From assembly GCF_013266735.1 (NCBI RefSeq), contig NZ_JABSNU010000002.1, forward strand, positions 62,001 through 126,000: a DNA stretch of 64,000 bases. Reading direction: 5' to 3'. Every line of letters begins with the position of its first letter. Position 1 is the stretch's first letter. Both the position numbers and the translations under genes were made by a program. Below, piece by piece: positions 8,959 to 17,700 of this stretch. Under the pieces are notes generated by a model, which saw nothing but the letters and a program-made list of their open reading frames with translations, was not told the origin of the DNA and made no database searches. Source of the stretch: Pedobacter foliorum (GTDB lineage: Bacteria > Bacteroidota > Bacteroidia > Sphingobacteriales > Sphingobacteriaceae).

Positions 8959-10392
8959 ATGACTGTATTAGAAAATAACATACAAACATGGAATGGCTAC
9001 GAAAAGTTCTCTTTTCGTGTAGCCTTCATATTTTTCTTTTTATTGGTAGTGCCATTAGATGCCGATTATTATCAACAATGGTTTACAACAGATTGGTCGC
9101 ATCTACACATTCGTGATATTGGGAAGTTGAGCGGATCATCGTTTAGCCCAATTAAGGTTCAGCCCGCTCAACCGGGGTCTGGCGATCTTGGCTCTATTCA
9201 AGATTCGTCACTAGATTTTTTGAAGATCAGTGCAGAGAGTGCCAATTTTGGAATAGCAAGCTATATTAACTGGGGATTGGCATTTGTACTCGGGCTAATA
9301 GGAGCCGTGATTTGGTCATTGCTCGATAGAAAAACTACAAATTATCGAACCCTATATTATTTCCTAGTTGTTGCGGTAAGCTATTCTATGCTGATTAAAC
9401 TACAAGGACTTACGTTTTCCAAAGTATTTCCAACGCAAATGCCAAATCTGGCACTTACACAATTAAATACCCCTTTAGGTGATTTTACCCATCAGAAGTT
9501 GTATTGGATACAGTTTAGCTTTGTTCATGGTTATGAGGTGTTTGCAGGATTAGCAGAACTTCTAATCATGTTGCTGTTGTTTTTCAGACAAACAAGAGCG
9601 GTAGGAGCTGCACTGGCAATTGCCATGGTTGGAAATATTGCAATTTCTAACCATACCTACGATGGAGGAATTCATTTGGCCGCCGCATTTTATGCATTAG
9701 GTGGTGCCTTTGTATTGTGGCGTTATCTGCCGAACATCTGGAATTTAGTGGTTAATGAAAAAGATACGAATCCTGCTATTTACCATTATCCGTTTGAAAA
9801 GAAATGGCAAAAATACTTCAGGCTTGCTTTTAAGTCATTTGTATTCCTGATGTTTTTTGTTTTAAGTGCCTACTTACACTGGCAAAATTACACCTACGAT
9901 TCTTATAAGGTTCCTGCTCAGAAAGGCTTAACAAATTCGAGAGGTTTTTATGAAGTGACAGAGTTTAAACTGAACAACAAAACAGTACCATATTCTCCTG
10001 TCGACTCATTAAGATGGCAAAATGTAACATTCGAAAAATGGTCTACCATCTCGTTTACAGTCTTCAATACTTTTATGATTCATGGCGAGGCTGGTAGAGG
10101 CAAGCAATTTAAAGATGTAGATAGAACTTATGAGTCCGCCGGAACAGGTGGTGGAAGAAGACATTTTTACTACAAGGCTGATACCATAAACCATGTGCTT
10201 TATTTAGAAAACAAGAACAAGGTTTATAAGAATCAAAAGTTAAAGCTTAACTACTCAAGGCCAACAGATTCCAGGATCATCTTGTCAGGTTTAAACGAAT
10301 ATCAGGATTCCATTTATGTAGTGTTGGATAAGAAAGATAAAACATATCCACTTTATCAAAGTCGCAGGCAACCTGTTGTCTGGAATCCTTAA
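8959..10392 (+). CDS. DoxX-like membrane protein with C-terminal extra domain, paralogue 2
   Basis: A 477-residue paralogue of the preceding gene. It begins with WNGYEKFSFRVAFIFFFLLVVPLD, matching the N-terminal helix of its neighbours, and has an extra loop of about 40 residues before the second helix (FSPIKVQPAQPGSGD...). The DoxX-like core is FSFVHGYEVFAGLAELLIML followed by LFFRQTRAVGAALAIAMVGNIAISNH. The C-terminal soluble region repeats the shared signatures EFKLNNKTVPYSPVD, RWQNVTFEKWS, SGLNEYQDSIYVVLDKK and YPLYQSRRQP, and includes an ESAGTGGGRRHFYYKADT block. The spacing of 11 nt from the first and 28 nt to the third paralogue indicates cotranscription. The three copies may form a hetero-oligomer. 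Function is inferred from family and context only. Confidence 0.75.
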   Translation: MTVLENNIQTWNGYEKFSFRVAFIFFFLLVVPLDADYYQQWFTTDWSHLHIRDIGKLSGSSFSPIKVQPAQPGSGDLGSIQDSSLDFLKISAESANFGIASYINWGLAFVLGLIGAVIWSLLDRKTTNYRTLYYFLVVAVSYSMLIKLQGLTFSKVFPTQMPNLALTQLNTPLGDFTHQKLYWIQFSFVHGYEVFAGLAELLIMLLLFFRQTRAVGAALAIAMVGNIAISNHTYDGGIHLAAAFYALGGAFVLWRYLPNIWNLVVNEKDTNPAIYHYPFEKKWQKYFRLAFKSFVFLMFFVLSAYLHWQNYTYDSYKVPAQKGLTNSRGFYEVTEFKLNNKTVPYSPVDSLRWQNVTFEKWSTISFTVFNTFMIHGEAGRGKQFKDVDRTYESAGTGGGRRHFYYKADTINHVLYLENKNKVYKNQKLKLNYSRPTDSRIILSGLNEYQDSIYVVLDKKDKTYPLYQSRRQPVVWNP

Positions 10393-10420
10393 CTAACCAT
10401 TTATTAAAATAGTAAATCAA

Positions 10421-11929
10421 ATGGAAGAAGAACCAATTATAGCAGAACCATCATATATATCCTATATTCAGGAGGTACCTCACGATCATAACGATTGGAC
10501 CGAACTCCAAAAAGTAGCTTTTCGCATTGCATTTATCTACTTCGGACTGTTTTCAATTCCGCTTGATTTAGGGTTTTATCAGATGCTGATCAATATGGAT
10601 TATGCGCATCTTAATTACAGACACCTTACCGAAATTGTCGCCTTTTTTAATCCTCAATTCATTAACATATTCTCTGAAAGTGGCTTTTTCGGGCCAGCTA
10701 GTTATATTAATTTACCCTTTGTACTTTTAATTGCTTTGCTTGGGGGCTTTATCTGGACAAAGCTTGATAAAGATAGAAAGGAATACCGATCCTTGTATTA
10801 CTGGCTACGGGTTGTAGCTAGGTATAGAGTTGCATATGCAGGTATAGGTTGGGGTTATAAAAAGCTGTTTGTAATGCAGATGCCTACTCAAAATGAAGGA
10901 TTATGGAATACTGAATTGATCGATTTCTTTGCTAAGCGACTTTATTGGGAGGTAATCAGTGTATCGCCAAGCTACGAAGTGTTTCTAGGCTTTGCAGAAT
11001 TCATTGGAGGATTTCTATTGTTATTCAGACGCACCACAGGTATTGGTGCAGCCATTACTTTTGTGGTATTTGGAAACATAGCAATTTCTAATCATGCTTA
11101 TGATATAGGGGAACAGGTGCCAAGTGCAGGTATGGCAATGCTGTCAATTTTTATTTTATGGTATGACATACCTGGGATATGGAGTCTGATTGTGAAAGAA
11201 CAAGACTCAAGAATTGTACATTTTTACCCCGAGCTAAAAACAAAATGGCAGAAATACACAAAACGTTTCATCAAATATGCCTTTAACTTTGTTTTCGTTT
11301 TCCTGTTTTTTGTTTTTGAGGTGTATGCCTATACACATAACGACTTCTACAAAATTCCGAATACACCGGGCTTACCTAAATCAAGGGGCTATTATGAGGT
11401 TACAGAGTTCAAGCTAAATAATAAAATGCTCCCTTATTCACCTTTTGATCCTGTTCGCTGGCAGGATGTAACTTTCGAAGATTGGTCGTCTATGAGCTTT
11501 AAAGTTGCAGACAGGCCGCAGGATATTGAAATGTTTGCTGCAGGAAGTTATCCTGGAAACGAGGAGGTATACGACGGAAAATGGAGGATAGATTGGAGAG
11601 GAGATATTAGAAGATATGGCAAGCCTCACAAACGTAAAAAGCATGATGATTCAGTAAGAGACATTAATGTTACCTGGGAATTATCGGGTATAAGTGGAAG
11701 AATTTGGTATTATTACAAGGCCGATACCATTAATAATGTATTGTATCTGCAGAATAAAAACAAGTCAGACAGAGCACAGAAGCAGGTTTTGCATTACAGT
11801 CGTCCTACAGCAAACAGAATTATTTTGCAGGGCACCAATGAGTTTAAAGATTCTATTTATGTAGTGTTAGATAGGTCTGATAAAAAGTATCCATTATTGC
11901 AAAGGAGAAAAGGTAACTCGGAACAATAA
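10421..11929 (+). CDS. DoxX-like membrane protein with C-terminal extra domain, paralogue 3
   Basis: A 502-residue third paralogue. It has an extra soluble N-terminal stretch (MEEEPIIAEPSYISYIQEVP) before the shared helix LQKVAFRIAFIYFGLFSIPLD. The DoxX-like core is RYRVAYAGIGWGYKKLFVMQMP with SYEVFLGFAEFIGGFLLLFRR and GNIAISNHAYD. The C-terminal domain has the common blocks EFKLNNKMLPYSP, RWQDVTFEDWS, ELSGISGRIWYYYKADT and GTNEFKDSIYVVLDR, plus an insertion of about 40 charged residues (around 365-415, rich in Arg, Lys and Asp) absent from the other two. It is the last of the trio; an 80-nt gap separates it from the FAD enzyme. The specific reaction is unknown. Confidence 0.75.
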   Translation: MEEEPIIAEPSYISYIQEVPHDHNDWTELQKVAFRIAFIYFGLFSIPLDLGFYQMLINMDYAHLNYRHLTEIVAFFNPQFINIFSESGFFGPASYINLPFVLLIALLGGFIWTKLDKDRKEYRSLYYWLRVVARYRVAYAGIGWGYKKLFVMQMPTQNEGLWNTELIDFFAKRLYWEVISVSPSYEVFLGFAEFIGGFLLLFRRTTGIGAAITFVVFGNIAISNHAYDIGEQVPSAGMAMLSIFILWYDIPGIWSLIVKEQDSRIVHFYPELKTKWQKYTKRFIKYAFNFVFVFLFFVFEVYAYTHNDFYKIPNTPGLPKSRGYYEVTEFKLNNKMLPYSPFDPVRWQDVTFEDWSSMSFKVADRPQDIEMFAAGSYPGNEEVYDGKWRIDWRGDIRRYGKPHKRKKHDDSVRDINVTWELSGISGRIWYYYKADTINNVLYLQNKNKSDRAQKQVLHYSRPTANRIILQGTNEFKDSIYVVLDRSDKKYPLLQRRKGNSEQ

Positions 11930-12009
11930 TTATATATTCCTACCTTCACAATGCAGTAATAAGACAGTTAAGTTAGAATAAATTATCAATAAGAAAGACA
12001 TATAATATA

Positions 12010-13443
12010 GTGGGAAAACCAGATTTTGATGCAGTAGTTGTTGGTTCAGGACCAAATGGTTTAGCAGCAGCTATTGCACTGCAACAACAAGGACTATCGG
12101 TATTGATTATAGAAGGAAAGGATGAGATTGGTGGTGGATTAAGATCTGCAGAACTGACTTTGCCAGGCTTTGTACATGATGTTTGCTCAGCAATTCATCC
12201 TCTTGCAATTGGCTCTCCATTTTTTAATACGCTTCCACTTCAGGATCATGGCCTGTCATATGTTTTTCCCGATCTGGCAGCCGCCCATCCATTTGATGAT
12301 GGTACTGCTGCTGTACTTGGCAGTTCTATTGAAGAAACGGCAAGGTTACTCGGTACCGATGAACAGGCTTATCTTAAATTGTTAAAGCCACTCGTTAAAG
12401 ACTGGCCAAATATTGCAGCTGATGTTCTAGGGCCTTTGCATTTCCCTAAGCACCCTATTGCTATGGCCAAATTTGGCTTAAATGCACTTACCTCTGCTAC
12501 TTTTTTAGCTAAACGATTTACCACTAAGGAAGCAAGAGGATTATGGGCAGGGATGGCTGCACACTCAATTCAACCGCTCTCTAATCTAACAACCTCAGCA
12601 ATAGGATTAGTATTGATGGCTGCGGCACATTTAAAAGGCTGGGCTATTCCTGTGGGAGGCTCTAAAGAAATAGCTAATGCACTAGCTTCTTATTTTATCT
12701 CTTTAGGCGGTAAAATTGAAACAGGACGCTTTATAAAATCTTTAGATGAGTTACCATCTTCTAAAGCGGTACTTTTTGATGTAACACCTAAGCAATTATT
12801 ACAGATAGCTGGTCATAAGTTTTCTGCCCTTTATAAATGGCAATTAGAAAGGTATCGCTACGGAATGGGAGTTTTTAAAGTGGATTGGGCATTAGATGAA
12901 GCCATTCCCTTTACTGCCAAAGAGGCAAGAAGAGCCGGAACAGTCCATATTGGCAATACCCTCGAAGAAATTACTTTGTCTGAAAAGCTTAGCTGGCAGG
13001 GCAAGCATGCAGAAAAGCCATTTGTATTGCTTGCACAGCAAAGCTTATTTGATACATCAAGAGCTCCAGAGGGTAAGCATACTGCTTGGGCTTATTGTCA
13101 TGTGCCAAATGGTTCAGTAACAGATATGACCGAAACTATTGAGAAACAAATAGAACGTTTTGCTCCCGGTTTTAGAGAACGGATACTGGCAAAACATACC
13201 ATGAATACCGCACAGGTTGAGGCTTACAATCCAAATTATATTGGTGGTGATATCAATGGTGGTGTAATTGATCTGGGACAGATTTTTACTCGACCGGCTT
13301 TGCGTAGTTCACCTTACCGTACTTCTGCAAAGGGTTTATATCTTTGCTCCTCATCAACGCCTCCGGGGGGAGGGGTACATGGAATGTGTGGTTATCATGC
13401 TGCAAAACGTGCTTTAAAAGACGTTTTTTCAATCTCAATTTAA
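12010..13443 (+). CDS. FAD-dependent oxidoreductase of the phytoene desaturase/PYROXD2 type
   Basis: A 477-residue flavoprotein. The N-terminal Rossmann motif is VVVGSGPNGLAAAIALQQQG (GxGxxG, residues 11-16) followed by E35 and GGGLRS, the FAD-binding and GG-doublet pattern of amine oxidase/phytoene desaturase-like enzymes. The C-terminus has the FAD-closing motif GLYLCSSSTPPGGGVHGMCGYHAA, typical of PYROXD2-like and carotenoid-desaturase-like proteins. No signal peptide is seen, so it acts in the cytoplasm or at the membrane face. The start is a GTG at 12010; I see no in-frame ATG upstream near a ribosome-binding site. There are no carotenoid genes nearby. Its place between the DoxX-like trio and the YeiH gene suggests it oxidises the imported compound or a derived intermediate, which is inference. 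Confidence 0.8.
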   Translation: MGKPDFDAVVVGSGPNGLAAAIALQQQGLSVLIIEGKDEIGGGLRSAELTLPGFVHDVCSAIHPLAIGSPFFNTLPLQDHGLSYVFPDLAAAHPFDDGTAAVLGSSIEETARLLGTDEQAYLKLLKPLVKDWPNIAADVLGPLHFPKHPIAMAKFGLNALTSATFLAKRFTTKEARGLWAGMAAHSIQPLSNLTTSAIGLVLMAAAHLKGWAIPVGGSKEIANALASYFISLGGKIETGRFIKSLDELPSSKAVLFDVTPKQLLQIAGHKFSALYKWQLERYRYGMGVFKVDWALDEAIPFTAKEARRAGTVHIGNTLEEITLSEKLSWQGKHAEKPFVLLAQQSLFDTSRAPEGKHTAWAYCHVPNGSVTDMTETIEKQIERFAPGFRERILAKHTMNTAQVEAYNPNYIGGDINGGVIDLGQIFTRPALRSSPYRTSAKGLYLCSSSTPPGGGVHGMCGYHAAKRALKDVFSISI

Positions 13444-13489
13444 TATTTAATACAAAACAAAAACAATACACAAATCAAACTAAATTCTA

Positions 13490-14746
13490 ATGTCAGAAAC
13501 TAAAAAACTAAACATTCATGAAGACTGGGTAGTTGTTATCCTTGGAGCGCTAACAATTATTTTAACCCTTTCCGGACTCCTATTGCCAGTCCCGGTATTT
13601 AACTGGGCAAGCGTTGCGGATCTTTCATCATCAGTACTCTCTGTGTCTAATCTTGAGTATATCGGATTACAATTTATATTGGTAATTATCATTGCCGCAT
13701 TGGGCGCTTTTTTAACTGGTAAATCTGTTAAAAGTGCTGTGATAACTTTCCCATCTGTTTACATTTTAACGATGGTTGCACTTGTGCTTGCTGGTAACAG
13801 TCAGGTTAAAGCATTGAATTTAGAAGCTGTGATTTTTAGTTTGGCTATTGGTTTAGCCATCAGTAACTTTTTTACTTTGCCGGAATGGTTTAAATCATCT
13901 TTATCTACAGAGCTATTTGTTAAAATAGGATTGGTACTATTGGGTACTAGCGTTATTTTCTCAGATGTATTAAAAGCAGGCTCTTTAGGCTTAATTCAAG
14001 CTTTGGTAGTGGTATTGTCTGTATGGTATTTTGCCTTTTGGTTATGTAAAAAACTAAAGATCGATGATGAATTAACTATGATGATCTCCAGTGCAGTTTC
14101 CATTTGTGGAGTATCTGCAGCAATTGCTACATCTGGAGCAATTAAAGGTGATTCAAAAAAACTATCGTATGTGATCTCTATGGTGCTGATTACTGCAATT
14201 CCTATGATGATTTTTATGCCTTATATTGCGGCCTATTTTCATTTTCCTCAGGCGGTTACGGGCGCATGGTTAGGTGGTAGTATTGATACTACGGGAGCTG
14301 TTGTTGCATCAGGATCATTGGTAGGAGAGGAAGCCTTAAAAATTAGTACAATTGTTAAATTCTCTCAAAATGTATTATTAGGAATCGCGGCATTTGCCAT
14401 TTCAATATACTGGACCTATACACAAAATCCTGCCGGAAAAGACAAGGAAACTAAACCAACGCTTAAAGTGATCTGGGAACGTTTCCCGAAATTTGTAATC
14501 GGTTTTATTGGAGCTTCTTTACTGTTTTCATTCTTCATTACCCCAGAGGTAAATGCCGAAGTTAAAGGTAGCTTAAAGAACTTGCAGGGGCTTTGGTTTG
14601 TATTGGCATTTACCAGTATAGGGTTAGAGACCAATTTTGCAGATCTATTTGGTAAAAACAGCAAGAAGCCTTTCTATGCGTTTTTAATTGCTCAAGGTTT
14701 TAATATCATTATTACTTTGATTATTGCATTTATACTTTTTAAATAG
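13490..14746 (+). CDS. YeiH/UPF0324 family putative sulfate exporter
   Basis: A 418-residue integral membrane protein with about ten to eleven hydrophobic helices. Family signatures are FVKIGLVLLGTSVIF, SICGVSAAIATSGAIKGDSK, WLGGSIDTTGAVVASGSLVGE and FVLAFTSIGLETNFADL. This is the PF03601 (Cons_hypoth698) family, members of which have been proposed to export sulfate in bacteria that break down organosulfonates; direct transport evidence is thin. It begins 46 nt after the FAD enzyme and ends just before a strong terminator, so it closes the operon. Its presence at the end of a locus led by a cysteine-rich leader peptide is the main reason I read the locus as sulfur related: surplus sulfate or sulfite from the imported compound could leave by this route. 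Confidence 0.88.
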   Translation: MSETKKLNIHEDWVVVILGALTIILTLSGLLLPVPVFNWASVADLSSSVLSVSNLEYIGLQFILVIIIAALGAFLTGKSVKSAVITFPSVYILTMVALVLAGNSQVKALNLEAVIFSLAIGLAISNFFTLPEWFKSSLSTELFVKIGLVLLGTSVIFSDVLKAGSLGLIQALVVVLSVWYFAFWLCKKLKIDDELTMMISSAVSICGVSAAIATSGAIKGDSKKLSYVISMVLITAIPMMIFMPYIAAYFHFPQAVTGAWLGGSIDTTGAVVASGSLVGEEALKISTIVKFSQNVLLGIAAFAISIYWTYTQNPAGKDKETKPTLKVIWERFPKFVIGFIGASLLFSFFITPEVNAEVKGSLKNLQGLWFVLAFTSIGLETNFADLFGKNSKKPFYAFLIAQGFNIIITLIIAFILFK

Positions 14747-14766
14747 AATAACAAGACATTGTTTCC

Positions 14767-14790
14767 GAGGCAGAGTTTTTACTCTGCCTC
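14767..14790. terminator. Bidirectional terminator between the sulfur-type operon and the HTCS gene
   Basis: A perfect 10-bp stem, GAGGCAGAGT (14767-14776) with ACTCTGCCTC (14781-14790), with a TTTT loop, lies 20 nt after the YeiH stop and overlaps the stop codon of the convergent HTCS gene. The T-run after it is weak, but the placement between two convergent genes fits a shared terminator. Confidence 0.65.
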
Positions 14791-17700
14791 ATTATTTACC
14801 AAGTGTTTTGATCCCGCATATTCAGAAGGGGTCATTCCGAACTGTTTAACAAAACATCTTCCAAATTGTGCCTGCGAGTTAAACCCAGTCAGGGAAGCAA
14901 TCTTTAATATTTTATAATTCCCTTCAACTAGTAATTCAGCAGCCTTTTTTAGTCTGGTTATATTAATCAATTCATGAGGTGAAAGATTAGAGATAACCTT
15001 TATCTTTCTGTACAGCGTTGGCCTACTCATGTTCATAGCATCTGCAAGCAGATCTACGTCAAGCGATTTATTGTCAATATTTTTATTAATGATTTCATTT
15101 AACTTTTCAAGAAATGCTTCATCTGCTTTATTGTAGGCCATGCTTTTAATATGAACCAGAGGCGAACTTGCAAAGTAATTCTTAATCTTATCACGACTGG
15201 CAAGCAGGTTTGAAATCTGAGTAAACAAATGATCAGGAGAAAATGGTTTTTCCAGGTAAGCATCCGCACCAACTTCTAGCCCCTCTATTTTAGATTGTAG
15301 TGTGTTTTTTGCTGTTAGCAGGATAATCGGGATATGAGTATATTCCAGGTTATCTTTAACTGCCTTGCACAATTCATATCCATCCATTACTGGCATCATA
15401 ATGTCACTAATAATTAAATGGATGCTTTTTTCTTTTAAGATGTTTAAAGCTTCCATTCCGTTGTCAGTCTGAATCACCTGAAAATCCTTAATTAATTTAT
15501 CAGCTATAAACTCCCTGATCTCAATGTTATCCTCAACTAGCAAAATAACCGGGGATTCTATGTTCTTATTTTCATAGACAACCTCTTTAACTCCTAGAAT
15601 TTCGTCTTGCAAGTCGGCATTTATTTTAAATTCCCTTTCATGATGTTTAGGTAAAACAAGCGTGAAGGTATTCCAAATGCCATCGTCAGTTTTAAGCTGC
15701 AATGTTCCTTCATGCAGTTCAGCTAATGAACGAGCTAAAGGCAAGCCTATTCCGGTGCCTCTTTGGTCTTTGTTACTTTGCATTCTATAGAATGGCTCAA
15801 AGATTTTTTTATGTAGGTTAAAAGGAATAAGATCTCCATCACTTTTTACTTCAATTTTAAAGGTATGTAAATCTGAGTTTAAAGCAATTGCAATCTGACC
15901 TGAAGAATATTTTACTGCATTGTCAATCAAATTACTTAGTATTTTATTTAGCGCTTCGGGATCTGCATAAGCATAAAATGGTTTCTCTGGTAAATTAACG
16001 CTTAACATGAGTCCCTTTTGTTCCATAGCAGATTTATATCTTAAGTAGTTTTCTTCCAACAACCTGCTTACATTAATGTTTACGAAATTGAGGTTAAAGC
16101 CTTTAATCTCTGTTTTTCTGAAGTCCAGTAGTTGGTCTGTTAGCTCAATTAACCTATTGGTATTCTTCTTCATTATTACCAGGTCTTCTGTAATAGCAGG
16201 TACTTCCTCAGCTTTTTTCATTACTTCCTCTAAGGGGCCTTTAATTAAGGTTAATGGGGTCCGAATCTCATGAGTAACATAGGTGAAAAACTCAATTTTA
16301 GCATGATACAGTTCTTTCTCTTTTTTTGATTCCCATAACTCAATTTTACGTTTATTTTTATTGCTTATGCGCTGATGATAATAGCGGATAGCATAATATA
16401 TTCCAATTGCAATTGTTACTGCATAAAATAAAAAAGCAAGTGGGCTGGCCCATAGAGGAGGTTTTATAATGATTTTTAGCTCGGTAACTTTGTTGCTCCA
16501 CACGCCACTGCTGTTTGTTGCTTTTAATTTGAATACATAAGTGCCCGGAAGCAAGTTTGTAAAATATACCTTCCTGTTAGTTTTTAAATAGGTCCAGCTT
16601 TTATCTAGCCCTTCCATTTTAAAGGTATACTCTGTCATTTCCGGTGCAGTATATCCCAATGCGGCAAAGTCTATGCTAAAAGTGGATTGATCATGAGCTA
16701 GCTCAATCTGGTCTGTAAAGTTAATTGAGCGGCTTAGCGGAGAATTCTTTTTATTAATTTCAATCTCTTTATTATAAATCTGAAAACCGGTAATGTAAAC
16801 CGGTGAGACAAAATTATTCTCTCTGAACTGATCTGGAAAGTAACTAATTAACCCCTTTACGCTGCCGAAATACATTTTTCCGGTAGTGTCTTTAAATGCA
16901 GAGCTATAATTGAATTGGTCGCTCAGCAATCCATTTGCCTTTGTGTATGATTTAATTCGATTAGAGGCAGGGTTAAAGCATACAAGACCTCTTGAGGTAC
17001 TTATCCAAAGATTTCCATTTCGGTCTTCGAGAATTTTATAGAATACATTACTTAAAAAGCCGTTTTTGCTGTTATATCTTTTAAAGTTTCTTTCCTTTTC
17101 GTTAAACTGGTTTAAACCATTCTCCGTGGCCACCCACAATCCTCCTTTTGCATCTACAAACGTGCTATTTACAGCATTAGAACTTAAACTTTTTTTGTTG
17201 TTTTCTTCGTATTTATAGTAGCCAGAGGTTTTCTGTTTCGGATTATAAAAGTATAATCCATCTCGTAGGGAACTTGCCCAGATAGTGCCTTGGTTATCTT
17301 CAATCAAATTTGAATAATGTAGATTGCCAGGCACTTCATTTAACAAAGTGAAATCATTGTGTGTTCTATTATAGCGGTACAAGCCAAATGAGGTGCCCAC
17401 CAAAATTTCTCCTGACCGGGTTTTGAGCAGACTTTCAATAAAATTGCTTTTCAATTCATTTGGGGCATGCCCAGCACTATAATGTCTGATAACCTTCGAA
17501 GTTTTTATATTCATCACGTCCAGACCACGCTCAAAAGTACCAATCCATAGCTCATCATCTACAACAAGTAACCCGTGAATGTTTGTATGTGAAACGCTCG
17601 TCTTATCTCCTGTAGGTTTAAAATGCTCAAAATGACCTGTACTATGATTTAATTTATTTAGCCCTCCATCTTCAGTACCAATCCAGATGTTACCTTCTTT

